Shown: positions 48,759 to 57,017 of the stretch, in pieces
How positions within the stretch are numbered: position 1 is the first letter of the stretch
Layout of the letters: each line of letters starts with the position of its first letter
Source of the DNA: Microvirga rosea
GTDB lineage: Bacteria > Pseudomonadota > Alphaproteobacteria > Rhizobiales > Beijerinckiaceae
Assembly: GCF_020595095.1 (NCBI RefSeq)
Contig: NZ_JAJDOP010000010.1
Span: 34,707 to 98,706, forward strand
Length of the DNA: 64,000 nucleotides
Direction: 5' to 3'
Made by a program: the position numbers and the translations under genes
Notes under the pieces: model-generated
Told to the model about the DNA's origin: nothing
Seen by the model: only the letters and a program-made list of their open reading frames with translations
The model's database searches: none

Positions 48759-50885
48759 ATGATGCACCAGGCCGGCCGAAAAACATTCCTCTGGTCTCTG
48801 CAGGCCGTCGTCGCCCTTGTGTTCACGGTGATCGTCCTCCTGATCTCGGGGGCCTTGATCGGCTTCAACCATCACCAGCTGACCGCCCTCACTCTGCGCG
48901 ATGCAGAGGACGATTTCCGCCGGATCAATGGCAGCGTCAGAAATGAGATCGCCGGAGGCCTGCGTGTCGCGAGTTCCGTTCTCGACACTTTGTCGCTGAC
49001 GATCGACCCGAACCTGCCCCTTGGTCAGCTGGCCATCACGTTGACGCCCGTTCTAAAAGATCTCGACCGGCTGCTCCCCGCCGCCATGGGCCTCTTCATC
49101 GGGCGTGGGGATGGAAGCCATATTCTCGTCCAGACCCTCGATGGAGGCCGTCCGCCGGAACTTGGGACCGGACCGGACCTTGAGGCCGCGGTCATCGCCT
49201 ACATGATCGTTCAGCCGACCGCCGCAGGGGAAACCGTGGAATGGGTGGCCGTGGACAAGGATGGGCGGGAGCTTCGCCGCACACCTGCACTCCCGACGGA
49301 TTTCGACCCGCGCCAGCGGCCCTGGTATGCACTGAGCCAAACGACCGAAAGCACGGTCCTCACACCGCCATATCGCTTCGCTAACGTGCCTGAGGCCGGA
49401 GTGACACTGGCGCAGCGCTCGCGCCAGCGAGAAGACGTCGTGTTCGGCATCGACATGACGCTTGCCAGCCTCGATCGCTATCTCGATCGTCTGCGTTTCC
49501 CGCCCGAGCTTGAGCTGATCGTCTTTGACCGCTCCGGCGCGCTCATCGCTCATCCCCATGGGGGATCTTTCCGGCAGATCCATCAGGCGGACGTCACCCA
49601 TCGACTTTTGACGATCGAGGACTTGCAGTCTCCCCTCCTCACCGGGCTTTTCCGGGCATTCCAGGCATCCAAGGATGGTCAGGACAGAAGCCTGTCCTTC
49701 ACGGTCGACGGCGAGTCCTATTTCGGCCGGACGGAGCCGGTGGGGGAGGGATTCGATAATTTGATGATCGGAATTGCCGTTCCCTATGAAACGATGATGG
49801 GGCCAGCGGAACAAATCCGATATGCGCTGCTTCTGGTGAGCGCCATTTCCGTGATCGTCGCGCTGCTCATCGTGCTTCTTGCGTCACGACGCCTTGCACT
49901 GCCCCTGCGGACGGCGACCGACGATATTCGCAGAATCATGAAATTCGAATTCGGGCACGCACGACGCTCGCCCTCGCATATCGCCGAAATGCTGGAGCTT
50001 TCCCGAGCCATCGACACACTCGAGCTGGCTTTGAGCAACTTCATGCGCTACGTGCCGACGGCGCTGGTGCGCGGCATCATCGGCCGCCGCTTCTCATCGG
50101 AGCTCGGAGGCGTTCGCCAGCCTATTACCGTTCTTTTCAGTGACGTCGCCGGTTTCACCACTATGGCGGAGGCGCTGGATCCGGAGCAGGTCATGAGTAA
50201 AACCTCCCGTTATTTCAGTGAAATCGGCAGCGAGCTGGTTCGCTCGGGAGCGACAATCGACAAGTATATCGGCGATAGCATCATGGCGTTTTGGAATGCT
50301 CCGGATACACGGGAGGATCATGTCGCGCTTGCCTGTCTGGGTGCCTTGCGAGCCTCGCGCCACCTCGATCGCCTCAATGAGGAGTTTCTCGGCGAGGGTG
50401 GCGCGCCCATGCGGACGCGCTTTGGCCTTCACACAGGGGAAGCGGTTGTCGGCAATGTGGGATCAATCGACCGAATGAACTATACGGCCCTTGGGCACAC
50501 GGTGAACATGGCCTCTCGCTTCGAGAAGCTGAACAAGCGCTACGGCACGACGATTCTTGTCAGCGAAGACGTTCGCAACGCCGCCGGGGAGGGATTTCTG
50601 TTTCGGTTCGTCGATAAAGCGATCCCCGAAGGAGCGCATGCAGAGATCGCGGTCTACGAATTGCTCGGTGCCGATCTCCCTGACGAGCCTAGTCTTGCGG
50701 CGGCGCAGGAACGTCTGGATTCGCTTCCAGCATGGAATGAAGCGCTTGTTTTCTGCGAGAGTGAAAACTGGGACAAGGCAGCGGAAATCCTTGAGGAGCT
50801 TGTTGCAAAACTCCCGAACGACCTGCTGTTCAAGGTCCAACTCCAGCGGTGCCGCGCTCACCTTGCGCCGACCTTCACCGAATAG
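48759..50885 (+). CDS. Cache-domain class III adenylate/guanylate cyclase
   Basis: A 708-residue membrane cyclase from ATG 48759 (or 48762), preceded by GGGAGG; the frame is open to 48708. It has an N-terminal membrane helix (VVALVFTVIVLLISGALIG) and a periplasmic dCache sensor (DPRQRPWYALSQTTESTVLTPPYRF). A second helix (ALLLVSAISVIVALLIVLLAS), a HAMP-like linker and the catalytic domain follow: ITVLFSDVAGFTTMAE and IDKYIGDSIMAFWNAP (metal aspartates), GEAVVGNVGSIDRMNYTALGHTVNMASR. It makes cAMP or cGMP in response to a periplasmic ligand. Confidence 0.92.
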   Translation: MMHQAGRKTFLWSLQAVVALVFTVIVLLISGALIGFNHHQLTALTLRDAEDDFRRINGSVRNEIAGGLRVASSVLDTLSLTIDPNLPLGQLAITLTPVLKDLDRLLPAAMGLFIGRGDGSHILVQTLDGGRPPELGTGPDLEAAVIAYMIVQPTAAGETVEWVAVDKDGRELRRTPALPTDFDPRQRPWYALSQTTESTVLTPPYRFANVPEAGVTLAQRSRQREDVVFGIDMTLASLDRYLDRLRFPPELELIVFDRSGALIAHPHGGSFRQIHQADVTHRLLTIEDLQSPLLTGLFRAFQASKDGQDRSLSFTVDGESYFGRTEPVGEGFDNLMIGIAVPYETMMGPAEQIRYALLLVSAISVIVALLIVLLASRRLALPLRTATDDIRRIMKFEFGHARRSPSHIAEMLELSRAIDTLELALSNFMRYVPTALVRGIIGRRFSSELGGVRQPITVLFSDVAGFTTMAEALDPEQVMSKTSRYFSEIGSELVRSGATIDKYIGDSIMAFWNAPDTREDHVALACLGALRASRHLDRLNEEFLGEGGAPMRTRFGLHTGEAVVGNVGSIDRMNYTALGHTVNMASRFEKLNKRYGTTILVSEDVRNAAGEGFLFRFVDKAIPEGAHAEIAVYELLGADLPDEPSLAAAQERLDSLPAWNEALVFCESENWDKAAEILEELVAKLPNDLLFKVQLQRCRAHLAPTFTE

Positions 50886-50920
50886 AATTTTCTTTTCCTT
50901 TACCCCGGTCCCATCCCGCA

Positions 50921-52213
50921 ATGATCCCTTCTCCTTACATTGACAATTACTACAGCCGAACTGCGACCACGGCTGAGACTTATCCTGCCCTCGAAGAGGA
51001 TATCGATGTCGATATTTGCATCATCGGGGCCGGTCTTGCCGGCTTGACGGCTGCATTGGAACTCACGCGGGCCGGCCGCTCCGTCGCTCTCGTGGAAGCA
51101 CATCGCGTCGCCTGGGGAGCATCAGGGCGCAATGGCGGTTTCGTGTCCGCCGGCTATGCAACGGGCCTGTCGCAGATCGAGAAACGGGTTGGTCCTCACG
51201 ATGCGCGAAAGCTCTATCGCCTTTCCATGGAAGGCGTGGAGATCGTTCGCCGCAATATTTCGGACCTTCACCTCACCGAAGCACAGCCGGTTCCCGGCAT
51301 CGTCAAGGCCCTTCGCTACGATTCTCGCGGCGCTTTGCGGAAAACCCGGGACAAGCAGGAGCGAGCATTCGGATCAAAGCTGCGTTATCTATCACGGGAC
51401 GAGATGGCAGCCATATTCGATACGTCAAAGTACCGTGAGGGGATTCTCGACGAGCAGGCGTTCCATTTTCATCCTTTGAATTACGGACGTAGTCTTGCAC
51501 GGGAGATAGCCCGGCTCGGAGGAAGGATTTTCGAGAATACGCCTGTCGTTTCCGTCGATCTCTCCAGCGCGAAAAAATGCGTCAGAGCCGCCGGAGGCGC
51601 TATCCATGCTGAGCAGCTTCTTTTCGCGACGGGTGGTTATACGGGACCCCTTCTGCCGACGCTTGCACGGTCTTTTCTTCCAATCGCAACCTATGTGCTT
51701 CTGACGGAAGCCTCTCCCGACCTCGCTCGGGAAACGATCCGTACCTCTGCGGCCATTCTGGACGATCGCCGGGCGGGTGACTATTACCGCCTCGTGGAAG
51801 ATGGGACACGCATCCTGTGGGGCGGGCGGATCACGACACGAACGACGGATCCTCGTAATATCGCCGCTCTCCTGCGGCGAGAGATGGTCGGCACGTACCC
51901 ACAGCTTTCAGGCCTGAAAGTCGACGTGGCATGGTCCGGATTAATGGCTTACGCACGTCATCTCATGCCGCAGATCGGCCAATTGCAGCCGGGTGTCTGG
52001 TACTGCACCGCCTTCGGTGGACACGGCATGAACACAACGGCCATCGGCGGCACGGTGATTGCGGAGGGTATGATGGGATCGACGGATCGCTATCGCCTTT
52101 TCGCTCCGTTCGGACTCCCATGGAATGGTGGGGTTTTCGGAAAAGTCGCGGCTCAATTGACGTACTGGGGATATCAGGCAACTGACGCGGTAAGGGAATA
52201 TCGCTCGGTGTGA
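50921..52213 (+). CDS. FAD-dependent amine/amino-acid oxidase (PuuB/DAO type)
   Basis: A 430-residue flavoprotein. The N-terminal dinucleotide motif is VDICIIGAGLAGLTAALELTRAGRSVALVEAH, then WGASGRNGGFVSAGYA, the FAD-contact pattern of gamma-glutamylputrescine oxidase-like enzymes. The C-terminal FAD motif is PGVWYCTAFGGHGMNTTAIGG. It starts at ATG 50921, 35 bases after the cyclase. The relatives oxidise secondary or gamma-glutamylated amines, or D-amino acids, releasing hydrogen peroxide. No other amine genes are adjacent, and it is far from the amino-alcohol cluster, so the substrate is open. Confidence 0.9.
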   Translation: MIPSPYIDNYYSRTATTAETYPALEEDIDVDICIIGAGLAGLTAALELTRAGRSVALVEAHRVAWGASGRNGGFVSAGYATGLSQIEKRVGPHDARKLYRLSMEGVEIVRRNISDLHLTEAQPVPGIVKALRYDSRGALRKTRDKQERAFGSKLRYLSRDEMAAIFDTSKYREGILDEQAFHFHPLNYGRSLAREIARLGGRIFENTPVVSVDLSSAKKCVRAAGGAIHAEQLLFATGGYTGPLLPTLARSFLPIATYVLLTEASPDLARETIRTSAAILDDRRAGDYYRLVEDGTRILWGGRITTRTTDPRNIAALLRREMVGTYPQLSGLKVDVAWSGLMAYARHLMPQIGQLQPGVWYCTAFGGHGMNTTAIGGTVIAEGMMGSTDRYRLFAPFGLPWNGGVFGKVAAQLTYWGYQATDAVREYRSV

Positions 52214-52474
52214 GATCTCGGCAGGCCACTTTGAGCGGTTTTGATCAAGCCTTCCGTTCGATGAGATGTGAATAGCCGTCAGTCAGCCGCATTTGTTAAG
52301 CAATAAGCATTTTGTCCTGGCGTCATGCCGCTGCGTAAGGTGATTTCTAGGCCTTGCCAAGGAATGGCGATGCGGAGGAAACAGGCCCATTGGGGTGCGC
52401 AAGGGCGGGCTTAAGTTTGACGCATTTGCGAGCTCAAGTTCCAGACCTGTGAGTCGTGCAGGAAAGGAATGGCG

Positions 52475-52657
52475 ATGACGCTAAGCAAACCGCATGATTC
52501 TGCCGAGCCGATGATCGTTGCCGAGGCCACCCTGGACGAGCTGAAGGAAGCTGTCCGTGCCTTAAGAACTCTTCAGCCGCGCAGTTCCCTGGCTGATTTC
52601 GTCGAAGCTCGGATCGAAGCGCTGGAAAACTTGTGTCGAAAAGGCAAACTGAGCTGA
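52475..52657 (+). CDS. Small hypothetical protein (60 aa)
   Basis: A short frame from ATG 52475 with GGAAAGGA at a good distance (ATG 52469 lies too close to it). The product is mostly helical (EATLDELKEAVRALRTLQPRSSLADFVEARIEALENLC) and ends in a basic tail. No known family is recognised. The ribosome binding site and amino-acid composition support a real gene. The preceding 260 bases (52214-52474) show no gene or clear signal. Confidence 0.5.
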   Translation: MTLSKPHDSAEPMIVAEATLDELKEAVRALRTLQPRSSLADFVEARIEALENLCRKGKLS

Positions 52658-52706
52658 AAGCCGGCAAAAATCCTTGCTTCCTCTGGGTTTGAAAAACGGC
52701 GAATTC

Positions 52707-53021
52707 CTATTTGATCGCGTCGAAGATCCGGCCGGAGAAGAGATACACGAGCATGAGAAGTATGATGCCGATCAGCCAAACGAGTCTGACGGATTGTGCC
52801 GATTGTGGTGGTGGAGCCGACAGCTGAGCCGCTTCTATTTTCTCAAAGACCGGTCGCGGTGATGCCGGAAGACGCTCAATAAGCCGGAATGCTGTCGCCG
52901 GAACGATGTCCCGCGTTCCGATCAAGCGGGCATGAATCGGAATCTCGCCGCGGAAGGTGACCTCGGCCGGTTGGATATTCGCATCGTAGTTCACCCACCA
53001 GTACTCTTCGCGATCGCTCAA
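52707..53021 (-). CDS. Small C-terminally anchored membrane protein, unknown function
   Basis: A 104-residue protein starting at TTG 53021, chosen because GGAGGA lies six bases upstream. The N-terminal 70 residues look like a soluble strand-rich domain (EYWWVNYDANIQPAEVTFRGEIPIHARLIGTRDIVPATAFRLIERL). The C-terminus is a single hydrophobic helix (VRLVWLIGIILLMLVYLFSGRIFDAI), giving a tail-anchored topology. I do not recognise the family. It follows the chromate transporter remnant on the same strand. Confidence 0.6.
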   Translation of the reverse strand: MSDREEYWWVNYDANIQPAEVTFRGEIPIHARLIGTRDIVPATAFRLIERLPASPRPVFEKIEAAQLSAPPPQSAQSVRLVWLIGIILLMLVYLFSGRIFDAIK

Positions 53022-53112
53022 AACTAGTCCTCCGCATGTTCGGGCCGAAAGGTCGTCAGCTCTTTATGAAACCATCTCTGCACGATAGGGAGCAACACCT
53101 GATGCTGAAGAG

Positions 53113-53326
53113 CGGACAAGGTCGGCATCATTCCCATCCGAAAGCGAAATATCGCCACGACAGCTCCTGCCGGAAGCAGCAGCGCCCATGGGCGCGAGGC
53201 CGCCGGAATGCCGAGGGGCCGCCATGGAGCCTACGAACCCGAGCACCTTGATCAACGACTCGGGCCTCGTCTCGCCATGCCGAGACCGTCGAGCATCTCA
53301 CCGGGTTGCAGCGATCCATATGGATC
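53113..53326 (-). pseudogene. Decayed chromate transporter (ChrA) remnant
   Basis: Three minus-strand frames together show ChrA-like sequence. SLQPGEMLDGLGMA (from about 53311) matches the ChrA block PxEMLDGLGLAETTPGP. A one-base loss near 53272 shifts to ESLIKVLGFVGSMAAPRHSGGLAPM, equivalent to the FVGFLAAYRxPGGL block. Near 53190 a second shift with a large internal deletion joins to ALLLPAGAVVAIFRFRMGMMPTLSAL, which resembles the last helix of the transporter. Only about 70 of some 400 residues remain. Restoring one G at the first shift would give AETRPESLI in frame. An upstream frame from 53418 encodes no recognised domain. Confidence 0.55.
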
Positions 53327-53420
53327 CATTGCCTGTCGCGCCGCATAAGCACGAGCCGCGTATCGAGTACTTCTTCAGGTCCATAGAAGAACAGATCACC
53401 AGAACTTTCAGAGAACATTG

Positions 53421-53480
53421 ATTTTTTATGGTGACTACTAATATTGTATTTGTAATTATGTTTCCTCTATTATCTTTACT
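53421..53480. promoter_or_regulatory. AT-rich promoter region of the exopolysaccharide operon
   Basis: Only 13 of these 60 bases are G or C, against a GC-rich background throughout the window. It lies 126-185 bases upstream of the wecB start and holds many TATAAT-like possibilities. The 53419-53605 gap has no gene. Such tracts often bind nucleoid silencers or MucR/Ros-type regulators of exopolysaccharide genes in this group. Confidence 0.45.
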
Positions 53481-53605
53481 TTGATGGACGTTGGTGCTAG
53501 CTCGCTCGCCTTGGGTCTGCTTTCATTCCCAGACGTCGGATCCACACCCTTAGGTGCTGTCTCTGCTGCCGTGCGGGACCGCATAAGCATACGAAGCGTT
53601 CTCGC

Positions 53606-54772
53606 ATGAAAGTCCTGTCCATCTTCGGAACGCGCCCTGAGGCGATCAAAATGGCGCCGCTCGTCAAGGCGCTTGAGGCAGAACCGGATCTGACGTCGAT
53701 CGTCTGTGTCACCGGACAGCACCGGGCGATGCTTGATCAGGTTCTCCGGCTCTTCGACATTCGCCCGGAGCACGATCTCGATGTCATGGTTCCGAACCAG
53801 ACCCTGAACGGATTGTCGGCTCGCATGCTCGGGACTCTCGACGATCTGCTGACGGCCGTGAAGCCGGATCGGGTGCTGGTTCATGGCGATACGACGACGG
53901 CCATGGCCGCATCCCTGGCCGCCTTTCATCGCCGGATTCCGGTTGGCCACGTCGAGGCGGGTCTACGGACCTATGACATCAATCAGCCATGGCCGGAGGA
54001 ACTGAACAGGCGCATCGTCGACGTCGCCAGCGATCTGCTCTTCGCGCCGACCGCGCGGGCACGGGCCAATCTCGAGAGCGAAAGGCTCGGAGGGCGTGTC
54101 GTCGTGACCGGCAATACGGTTATCGACGCCCTGCGCCTGACCGTCGAGCGGCTCGGTTCCGACCTGGAATTGCAGGCCGATCTCGGTGCCCGGTTCAGCC
54201 AGCTCCGGAGCGACAGGAAGCTGCTTCTCGTGACCGGTCACAGACGGGAGAACTTCGGCGCCGGGTTCGCCAACATCTGTTCCGCTCTCTCCACGTTGTC
54301 CCTCAAGGATGATCTTGAGATCGTCTATCCCATTCATCTCAATCCGAACGTGCGCGGGCCCGTCCGCGAGGCGCTGGCCGACAGGCCGAACATCCATCTT
54401 GTCGAGCCTCAGGACTATGTCCCGTTCGTCTATCTCATGCAGCGGGCACATCTGATCCTCACGGATTCAGGAGGTGTGCAGGAAGAGGCGCCGTCTCTTG
54501 GAAAGCCGGTTCTCGTCATGCGCGATGTGACGGAAAGACCGGAGGCCGTTGATGCCGGGGCCGTACGGCTCGTGGGCACCGATCCCGACCGCATCGTCGG
54601 AGAGGTTGCGGCGCTCCTCGAGGCGCAATCCGTTTCCTCGACCTTTGCTCCGCACCGAAATCCCTACGGCGATGGCCATGCAGCGGCGCGCATCGTCTCG
54701 GCCCTGACAGGGCGATCCTTCGAGGAGTTCGCTCCCAAGAACGTTCATCGTTCGACACTCGCCGCTGAATGA
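53606..54772 (+). CDS. wecB: UDP-N-acetylglucosamine 2-epimerase (non-hydrolysing)
   Basis: A 388-residue GT-B-fold epimerase: KVLSIFGTRPEAIKMAPLVKAL at the N-terminus, CVTGQHRAMLDQVL, VLVHGDTTTAMAASLAAFH, VGHVEAGLRTYD, the DLLFAPT segment and LLVTGHRRENFG, ending with LTDSGGVQEEAPSLGKPVLVMRDVTERPEAV. It interconverts UDP-GlcNAc and UDP-ManNAc. It is the first gene of a five-gene operon with an exopolysaccharide synthase and exporter, so it should supply the ManNAc donor, as WecB does for the N4-glycan pathway in E. coli. Confidence 0.95.
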   Translation: MKVLSIFGTRPEAIKMAPLVKALEAEPDLTSIVCVTGQHRAMLDQVLRLFDIRPEHDLDVMVPNQTLNGLSARMLGTLDDLLTAVKPDRVLVHGDTTTAMAASLAAFHRRIPVGHVEAGLRTYDINQPWPEELNRRIVDVASDLLFAPTARARANLESERLGGRVVVTGNTVIDALRLTVERLGSDLELQADLGARFSQLRSDRKLLLVTGHRRENFGAGFANICSALSTLSLKDDLEIVYPIHLNPNVRGPVREALADRPNIHLVEPQDYVPFVYLMQRAHLILTDSGGVQEEAPSLGKPVLVMRDVTERPEAVDAGAVRLVGTDPDRIVGEVAALLEAQSVSSTFAPHRNPYGDGHAAARIVSALTGRSFEEFAPKNVHRSTLAAE

Positions 54773-54790
54773 CCACTGGACCTTACCTTC

Positions 54791-57004
54791 ATGATGACGT
54801 TTCCTCCCCATTTCGCCCCGCGAGCCCTTAGGGCCCTCGCGACCACGGCTGCTCTTGGGCTGGCCGTCTGGCCTGGCGCGACTGCCGCCGGCGAAGTTGC
54901 GGACACCGTTTCCCAGCTTGCATCGAATAGAATGATCACGCGTGAGGTCAGCCTCAAAGACCTCGGGATACGTGAGCCGATTATCCTCAACGCGTCCGAC
55001 GCCCGACGCGAGATCTTTTTCCCCGTGCCTCCAGGGGTTTCGGTTCTCGATGCAGGCCTGCAGCTGGATGCGCACTATCTGCGCGGGGAGGGGGGCCGGA
55101 CAACCTTCGTTTTATCGCTCGATGGTTACCCCGTTTCGTCCCGTTCTTTCACGCAGCCGGAAGGGTCGGCCGATCTTGCGATCGGGGTTGACGGCGCACC
55201 GCGATCCGCCGGTTTCGTACGGGTGGGAGCTGCGTGGGCATCGGTTGTGTCCGAACGCGCTTGCACCAGCGAGCGCACCAGCGGCAACATTCTGAGAATC
55301 GCCCCGACGACACGGCTGCACTATCGCTACGACGCCACAGAGATCCGTGACCTCTCCATGGCCTGGGCCTCGCTTCCTTCGTCGGTGACCATTGCGGTCG
55401 CAGGGCAAACCATGGCGAAAGACTCCTACGACGCCGCATGGCGGATCGGCGTTGCTCTCGAGAGGGTCGGCAAGCGGGCCGTCGTGAGGGCTCTGCCGTC
55501 GCCAGGCGACGAGGTTGATCTGGCAGGGATCGTCGTTCCCGATGCTCTGCGGGCTATTCCGGCCTTCAAGAGTCTTGTCGGAGCGGAACGCCTGAAGATC
55601 TCAGGTCCTGCCGAGGTCGGCGCTCTTCTGGTTCTCGGTGCGGCACCCGTTCAGGCGCAGGTGGCCATTGTCGATCAGGATTTCCGCTCCAAGATGGACG
55701 CGGCACTCACGGCGCTTGCCCAGCAAGTCGATGTCGCCGCGCCGGATGCCAAAGCCGCTTTGGCCAAATGGCGCTCAGGTGCCATGAGCGTTGCAAATGA
55801 GCCTCTCGAGTCCGGTGCGGTGCGCCTCATGCAGCTGGCCGGGCAGCCTCTGATCGCCATTGCGCCTGATGCCGGTGCCAAAGCCGCGGGTCTGTTCGAC
55901 GATCTGTGGCGCAGGCTCGCCGTGTCCAGGTCGGTCGTGATCCGCAACGCCAATGACGGCTCCGGCGATGCTTCGGCGGTCTCTCTGGCGCGGCTCGGCG
56001 GCACGGCCATGAGCTTCGACGTGTTGGAGCGTGGGGATTGGTCCGCCACTTTCGATCTGGGCGCGTTAGCCTCCGACGGGCGTGTCCCGTCCCGTCTCGA
56101 ACTCGATGTATCCGCCGCCCCGGGCGCGACGACGACCCAGCCGGTCGCTTCGGTCTTTATCAATGACATGCTGCTTGGCGCCAAACGCCTGGACGCCAAC
56201 GGGCAGCCGGAGCGTGTCGCGGTGGAGGTGCCATCCTATGCACTCAAGCCGCAGAACGTGCTGCGAGTTTCCTTTCAGCGGCAGTCCGCAGGCGAGCATT
56301 GCCGGGAAACGCCGCAAGCGTATCCTGTCGCGATCCTGCCGACGAGCCGCCTCCTCCTGGAACAGGCGCCGGCGGCCGATGATTTCGCCGGCGTGATACC
56401 CCGCCTCGCCGGGCCCGCTGCGATGATCGTTCCCGAGGGCTGGCTGACCAAGGCCCCTGAGACTCTGGCGGTCGCGATCCGTCTTGCCAACGCGTCGGGT
56501 TTGTCGCCGGTGCGAGCCTCCTTCACCGCAAGCCCTGGACCCGTAAAGCCCGATCGGCCGTTCCTGTCTCTCGATGTGCCGCTTGAGGGGATGCCGGCGA
56601 AGGTCAAAGTGGAAGGTGATCGACTCATCATCGCCGGCCGGGACAGCACCAATCTGCTCGATGTCACGGGGCTCGATGGCCTTGGTGCGATCAGCGTCGT
56701 CAGGACGGATGGGCAGCCGGGATTGGTCTATGGCACGGTCGGCCGTCTTCCTCCCGCGCTCGAAGCCCCATTCTCCTTCACCGGAGGCGATATCGCCGTG
56801 CTTGGGCCGAGTGGCGTCCTGGCCCAGATCGACACGCGCGACCCGTTCGGCAACCGGCGGGCCCGCGATGACCGCAAGACCTGGTTCCAGGAATTATGGG
56901 GCAAGGTCGCGTGGGGAGGATCCGCCGCCGCTTCGGGCCTGCTCTTGCTGATCGTCCTTCGGGCCCGGCAGGTTCGGCGCCGTCACTCCGGCAGCGATCA
57001 CTGA
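54791..57004 (+). CDS. BcsB-like periplasmic exopolysaccharide synthase subunit
   Basis: A 737-residue protein with a signal peptide (ATTAALGLAVWPGATAAG). A long periplasmic part is built of carbohydrate-binding-like and flavodoxin-like repeats as in cellulose synthase subunit BcsB (SVLDAGLQLDAHYL; FVLSLDGYPVSSRSF; TTQPVASVFINDMLLGAKRLDANG). A single C-terminal membrane helix is present (GGSAAASGLLLLIVLRAR). BcsB holds the synthase and guides the glycan through the periplasm; its naming as c-di-GMP-binding is historical. The gene lies between wecB and nfrB with gaps of 18 and 13 bases. Confidence 0.85.
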   Translation: MMTFPPHFAPRALRALATTAALGLAVWPGATAAGEVADTVSQLASNRMITREVSLKDLGIREPIILNASDARREIFFPVPPGVSVLDAGLQLDAHYLRGEGGRTTFVLSLDGYPVSSRSFTQPEGSADLAIGVDGAPRSAGFVRVGAAWASVVSERACTSERTSGNILRIAPTTRLHYRYDATEIRDLSMAWASLPSSVTIAVAGQTMAKDSYDAAWRIGVALERVGKRAVVRALPSPGDEVDLAGIVVPDALRAIPAFKSLVGAERLKISGPAEVGALLVLGAAPVQAQVAIVDQDFRSKMDAALTALAQQVDVAAPDAKAALAKWRSGAMSVANEPLESGAVRLMQLAGQPLIAIAPDAGAKAAGLFDDLWRRLAVSRSVVIRNANDGSGDASAVSLARLGGTAMSFDVLERGDWSATFDLGALASDGRVPSRLELDVSAAPGATTTQPVASVFINDMLLGAKRLDANGQPERVAVEVPSYALKPQNVLRVSFQRQSAGEHCRETPQAYPVAILPTSRLLLEQAPAADDFAGVIPRLAGPAAMIVPEGWLTKAPETLAVAIRLANASGLSPVRASFTASPGPVKPDRPFLSLDVPLEGMPAKVKVEGDRLIIAGRDSTNLLDVTGLDGLGAISVVRTDGQPGLVYGTVGRLPPALEAPFSFTGGDIAVLGPSGVLAQIDTRDPFGNRRARDDRKTWFQELWGKVAWGGSAAASGLLLLIVLRARQVRRRHSGSDH

Positions 57005-57017
57005 TTGTCGACCGATC

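Noticed and set aside
52240..52255. Possible FNR half site (TTTTGATCAAG) after the FAD oxidase gene
   Set aside because: Only the TTGATCAA core is present, without the four-base spacer of the consensus, and no gene starts suitably downstream.
53128..53418. 96-codon minus-strand frame as an intact gene
   Set aside because: Its sequence has no family. The ChrA-like segments lie in the two other frames over the same bases, so it is better explained as part of a decayed region.
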